In this document: positions 61,655 through 64,000 of the stretch, piece after piece
How positions within the stretch are numbered: position 1 is the first letter of the stretch
Layout of the letters: each line of letters opens with the position of its first letter
Assembly (NCBI GenBank): GCA_929200315.1
Contig: CAKMZB010000004.1
Coordinates: forward strand, 9,726-73,725
From: an uncultured Alphaproteobacteria bacterium
GTDB taxonomy: Bacteria; Pseudomonadota; Alphaproteobacteria; Rhizobiales; Rhizobiaceae
DNA: 64,000 nt
Direction: 5' to 3'
Notes under the pieces: model-generated
Seen by the model: only the letters and a program-made list of their open reading frames with translations
What the model was told of the DNA's origin: nothing
Databases searched by the model: none
Made by a program: the position numbers and the translations under genes

Positions 61655-62656
61655 ATGGTTGATTACACTGCCGAATATGACAATTCCGCCCGCGTCGAGG
61701 GAGCCGACGTCCTCATCGCTACCTATGCCGATGATGCCGCCGAGTTCCGCCAGAGCGAAGGTTTGATTGCCGATCTCAACGTCCAATATGGCAAGGGCGA
61801 GCGTAACAAACTCGACATTTTCTGGCCCTCTGAAGATCGCGACGCGCCGCTCAGCGTTTTCATCCATGGTGGTTACTGGCAACAGATGGATCGGTCGGCC
61901 TTTAGCCATCTGGCAAAAGGGCTCCTGGCGAATGGCATAGCGGTTGCGATGCCGTCCTATACGCTTGCGCCGGACATCAAAATTGCCGGCATCATCGCGG
62001 AGATCGGGCGCGCCTGCACATTATTGCACAGGACCTATCAGCGCCCACTTACAATCTTTGGTCACAGTGCGGGTGGGCATCTGGCCGCCTGCATGATGGC
62101 GGTGGAATGGCCGGACCCGGACAATGCCGATGCTGGACCAGTCGTGCAGAGCGGTATGGGTATTTCCGGTATTTACGATCTCGCCCCGCTTATCGAAACA
62201 CCTATCAATGACGCTCTTGGCCTCAACGCCTTTTCGGCAAAATCAGCCAGCCCCCTCCACTGGCTGCCGCCTGCCCTTCATAAATTTGAAGCCTGGGTCG
62301 GTGGGGATGAGAGTGACGAATATCACCGCCAGAGCATCGCGCTGACGAACAACTGGACCATGGCTGGCACATCGACGCGTTATGCCAGCGTGCGCGGAGC
62401 TAACCATTTTACCATCATCGACCAGCTGACCGATCCCGAAAGTGAAATGACGCAGCAGCTGGTGGATCTCGTCTTCAACCCTATGAGCACCGTCGAGGTG
62501 CCGCAACCGAACGAAGAGCTGGTGACGATGGCGCTTGCAGAATTTGCGGTTGGGAACGGTTTAGCCGTTGAGGAAAGCGACGAGAGTGGCGAGGCCGACG
62601 AGGGCGATGAGGAGATTGCAGAGCCGCCAGTAGAGGATGAGCGCCCGGCGGATTGA
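61655..62656 (+). CDS. Alpha/beta hydrolase, kynurenine formamidase-like
   Basis: A 333-residue serine hydrolase. The oxyanion motif is FIHGGYWQQMDRSAF near residue 70, the nucleophile elbow GHSAGGHLAACMM near residue 132, and the catalytic His is in RGANHFTIIDQL near residue 250. H-G-G-Y-W and the overall length recall bacterial arylformamidase-like esterases. The last 30 residues are highly acidic (EESDESGEADEGDEEIAEPP) and lie antisense to the end of cobD, with a 96-bp overlap. The ATG at 61655 follows AAGAAGG. Substrate unknown. Confidence 0.85.
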   Translation: MVDYTAEYDNSARVEGADVLIATYADDAAEFRQSEGLIADLNVQYGKGERNKLDIFWPSEDRDAPLSVFIHGGYWQQMDRSAFSHLAKGLLANGIAVAMPSYTLAPDIKIAGIIAEIGRACTLLHRTYQRPLTIFGHSAGGHLAACMMAVEWPDPDNADAGPVVQSGMGISGIYDLAPLIETPINDALGLNAFSAKSASPLHWLPPALHKFEAWVGGDESDEYHRQSIALTNNWTMAGTSTRYASVRGANHFTIIDQLTDPESEMTQQLVDLVFNPMSTVEVPQPNEELVTMALAEFAVGNGLAVEESDESGEADEGDEEIAEPPVEDERPAD

Positions 62657-63511
62657 ACCACTATCCAGCGCCTTGTCGCCGTCAGGATTGAGCCAAACCC
62701 CGTCGACTTCTTCATTGCCGTACCGGCGGGGACCACCAAGGGCCATGCCAAGCATCACGGCAAAGGCCGCCTCCGGCCAACCGGCATTGGGCGAGCGGTG
62801 TTTGGGCGCGTTGCGCCGGACAACCAGCCAGAATTTCCGGCCCTTCGGTCCAGACGAGAATGAGACGATCCAAACCAGAACCGCCGTCAACCGGGCGGGC
62901 ACCCAGTTCATAAAATCATCGACCCGTGCAACGAGCTTCCCGAACCACTCATGCGCATGGGTTCGGTGGCCCACCATAGAATCGGCGGTGTTGATCATTT
63001 TGTAGAAAACGAGCCCCGGTAAACCGCCAACAGCATACCAGAAGACCGGCGCAACCACGCCGTCCGATGTGTTTTCCGCCAGGCTTTCTATGGCCGCTCG
63101 CGCGATGCCACTCTCATCGGTCATAGTGACATCTCGCCCGACGATCATACCAACCGCCTTGCGCCCTTCGGCCAGACTTTGGTCGAGAGCATCGGCGACT
63201 CTACGCACATGATCAGACAGACTTTTTTGCGCGATAAGTGTGATCAGGAGGAAGAGTTCAACTCCCGCAGCGATCTCGCTCGGCAGTCGGTTTAGCGTCG
63301 GAATGAACACAAGGGCTAACGCACCAAATGCGACCAGCAGCAGGCTCCCAAGCACAAAATCCCGCCTCGGCCTGCTTTTCCGGGCACGCCATTTGTCAAA
63401 GCCATTGATGATCCAACCGAACCAGACAACCGGATGAGGGAAGCGCCGCCAGAGCCAGTCGGGGTCGCCGACCAGGCGGTCAATCAGCAGGGCGAGAGTA
63501 AGAAGAGCCAT
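62561..63511 (-). CDS. cobD: Adenosylcobinamide-phosphate synthase CobD/CbiB
   Basis: A 316-residue membrane enzyme of cobalamin assembly that attaches aminopropanol phosphate to adenosylcobyric acid. The family blocks DRLVGDPDWLWRRFPHPVVW at the start and IARAAIESLAENTSDGVVAP near residue 135 are clear. Its 3' end overlaps the alpha/beta hydrolase gene on the other strand by 96 bp. It follows cobC by 10 bp on the same strand, which suggests co-transcription. Confidence 0.93.
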   Translation of the reverse strand: MALLTLALLIDRLVGDPDWLWRRFPHPVVWFGWIINGFDKWRARKSRPRRDFVLGSLLLVAFGALALVFIPTLNRLPSEIAAGVELFLLITLIAQKSLSDHVRRVADALDQSLAEGRKAVGMIVGRDVTMTDESGIARAAIESLAENTSDGVVAPVFWYAVGGLPGLVFYKMINTADSMVGHRTHAHEWFGKLVARVDDFMNWVPARLTAVLVWIVSFSSGPKGRKFWLVVRRNAPKHRSPNAGWPEAAFAVMLGMALGGPRRYGNEEVDGVWLNPDGDKALDSGSIRRALILYWRLCNLLIALVGLATLVAFLNG

Positions 63512-63521
63512 CGCGCTTGCC

Positions 63522-64000
63522 TTAGGCGTCCGCGCTCCAGGTCTGCAACGCTTTCTTCAGCCGGTTGAAGGCCGCAGCGCCTCCCGGCAAACCAAACCGC
63601 ACCCATTCGCTTTGGCCGGGGAATGTGCGCACCAGAATGCGCGCTTTAGCAAGATGGTCGGCCAGTGCGGCAGCATCCGCGCAACGTGCGAGGACGAAAA
63701 GGTCGGTGCCGCCAAGGATCGAAAGGCCACCTTCGGAAAGAATATCTTCGAGTTTCTCTCGCGACGACGCGAGTTTGCGCCCCATGCGGCGGGCCCAAGC
63801 CTTGTTCTCCAGCGCCTCAGTAGAAATGTGCAAGGAGGGGCCGGAAACCGCCCATGGTCCGAGTGTCTCATGCATCCGCGCAACTAGTGCCTCCGCCGCT
63901 AGCATTGCACCAACCCGTGCGCCGGCAAGGCCATAGAACTTGCCGACCGATCGCAAGATCACCAACCCATCGCGACCTGCCTCCGCGCAAACCGAAAGAT
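63522..64000 (-). CDS. cobC: Threonine-phosphate decarboxylase CobC, 5' part outside the window
   Basis: The C-terminal 158 residues of a PLP-dependent class I/II aminotransferase-fold protein. The PLP lysine lies in VILRSVGKFYGLAGARVGAM, which, together with the position before cobD, identifies CobC, the enzyme that makes aminopropanol phosphate from threonine phosphate. The frame is open to the right edge (upstream residues read SLCAEAGRDG in part), so the start codon is beyond base 64000. Confidence 0.88.
   Translation of the reverse strand, partial: LSVCAEAGRDGLVILRSVGKFYGLAGARVGAMLAAEALVARMHETLGPWAVSGPSLHISTEALENKAWARRMGRKLASSREKLEDILSEGGLSILGGTDLFVLARCADAAALADHLAKARILVRTFPGQSEWVRFGLPGGAAAFNRLKKALQTWSADA

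Noticed and set aside
1..64000. Search for tRNA/rRNA genes, CRISPR arrays, insertion sequences, phage genes or integration sites
   Set aside because: No cloverleaf-like sequence was found in the gaps, no spaced direct-repeat array, and no transposase, integrase or phage protein among the recognised genes.

Overview
The window comes from an alphaproteobacterium, most probably of the order Hyphomicrobiales (Rhizobiales). The best marker is the contiguous set acpXL, fabZXL, fabF2XL, fabF1XL, adh2XL, lpxXL (47.0-52.3 kb), the gene set for the very-long-chain fatty acid of lipid A in rhizobia and relatives. An ALA synthase (C4 haem pathway), a cytochrome c2-type protein, TamA/TamB and late cobalamin genes fit this. 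The genes are densely packed, GC-rich and often joined by ATGA/TGATG overlaps. I saw no tRNA, rRNA, CRISPR array, insertion sequence or prophage, so this looks like ordinary chromosomal sequence rich in catabolic operons.

Layout. 0-2.2 kb: a TauA-like periplasmic binding protein divergent from a LysR regulator. 2.4-11.7 kb: a plus-strand cluster of three paralogous proteins of about 812 residues, each an FAD-dependent amine oxidoreductase fused to a GcvT-like folate domain (dimethylglycine/sarcosine dehydrogenase architecture), interrupted by a DegT-type aminotransferase and an XRE-cupin regulator. 11.8-13.2 kb: L-serine dehydratase. 13.6-23.7 kb, minus strand: a VOC protein, then fhs-folD-SDR-M20 peptidase-dppABC(DF). 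Divergent from fhs is a ureidoglycine aminohydrolase (allE). 24.7-30.9 kb: tamA-tamB. 31.1-32.9 kb: cytochrome c divergent from hemA. 33.1-37.6 kb: miscellaneous genes (VTT membrane protein, SDR, Crp-like regulator, GNAT, LysE exporter, HI0933-like flavoprotein). 37.7-43.0 kb: a complete branched-chain-amino-acid-type ABC transporter with a strong hairpin between the binding protein gene and the permeases. 43.1-46.8 kb: aldehyde dehydrogenase, ferredoxin-reductase-like flavoprotein and ring-cleaving dioxygenase-like protein. 47.0-52.3 kb: the lipid A very-long-chain fatty acid operon. 52.3-60.9 kb: a SoeABC-type molybdoenzyme operon with an extra membrane protein, a TauE/SafE exporter, a GH25-like protein and a taurine-pyruvate aminotransferase. 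61-64 kb: a DUF922 protein, an alpha/beta hydrolase, cobD and the 3' part of cobC, which runs off the window.

Two metabolic themes recur. The first is one-carbon metabolism: the FAD-GcvT proteins are expected to release methyl groups as 5,10-methylene-THF, which FolD and Fhs can carry to formate and ATP, while serine dehydratase can drain serine to pyruvate. The second is sulfonates: the TauA-like receptor, Tpa, TauE and SoeABC together suggest deamination of taurine and removal or oxidation of the released sulfite. Xsc and TauBC are not in the window. Functions are assigned by motif and family recognition only; substrates of the transporters and of the three oxidoreductases are inferred.
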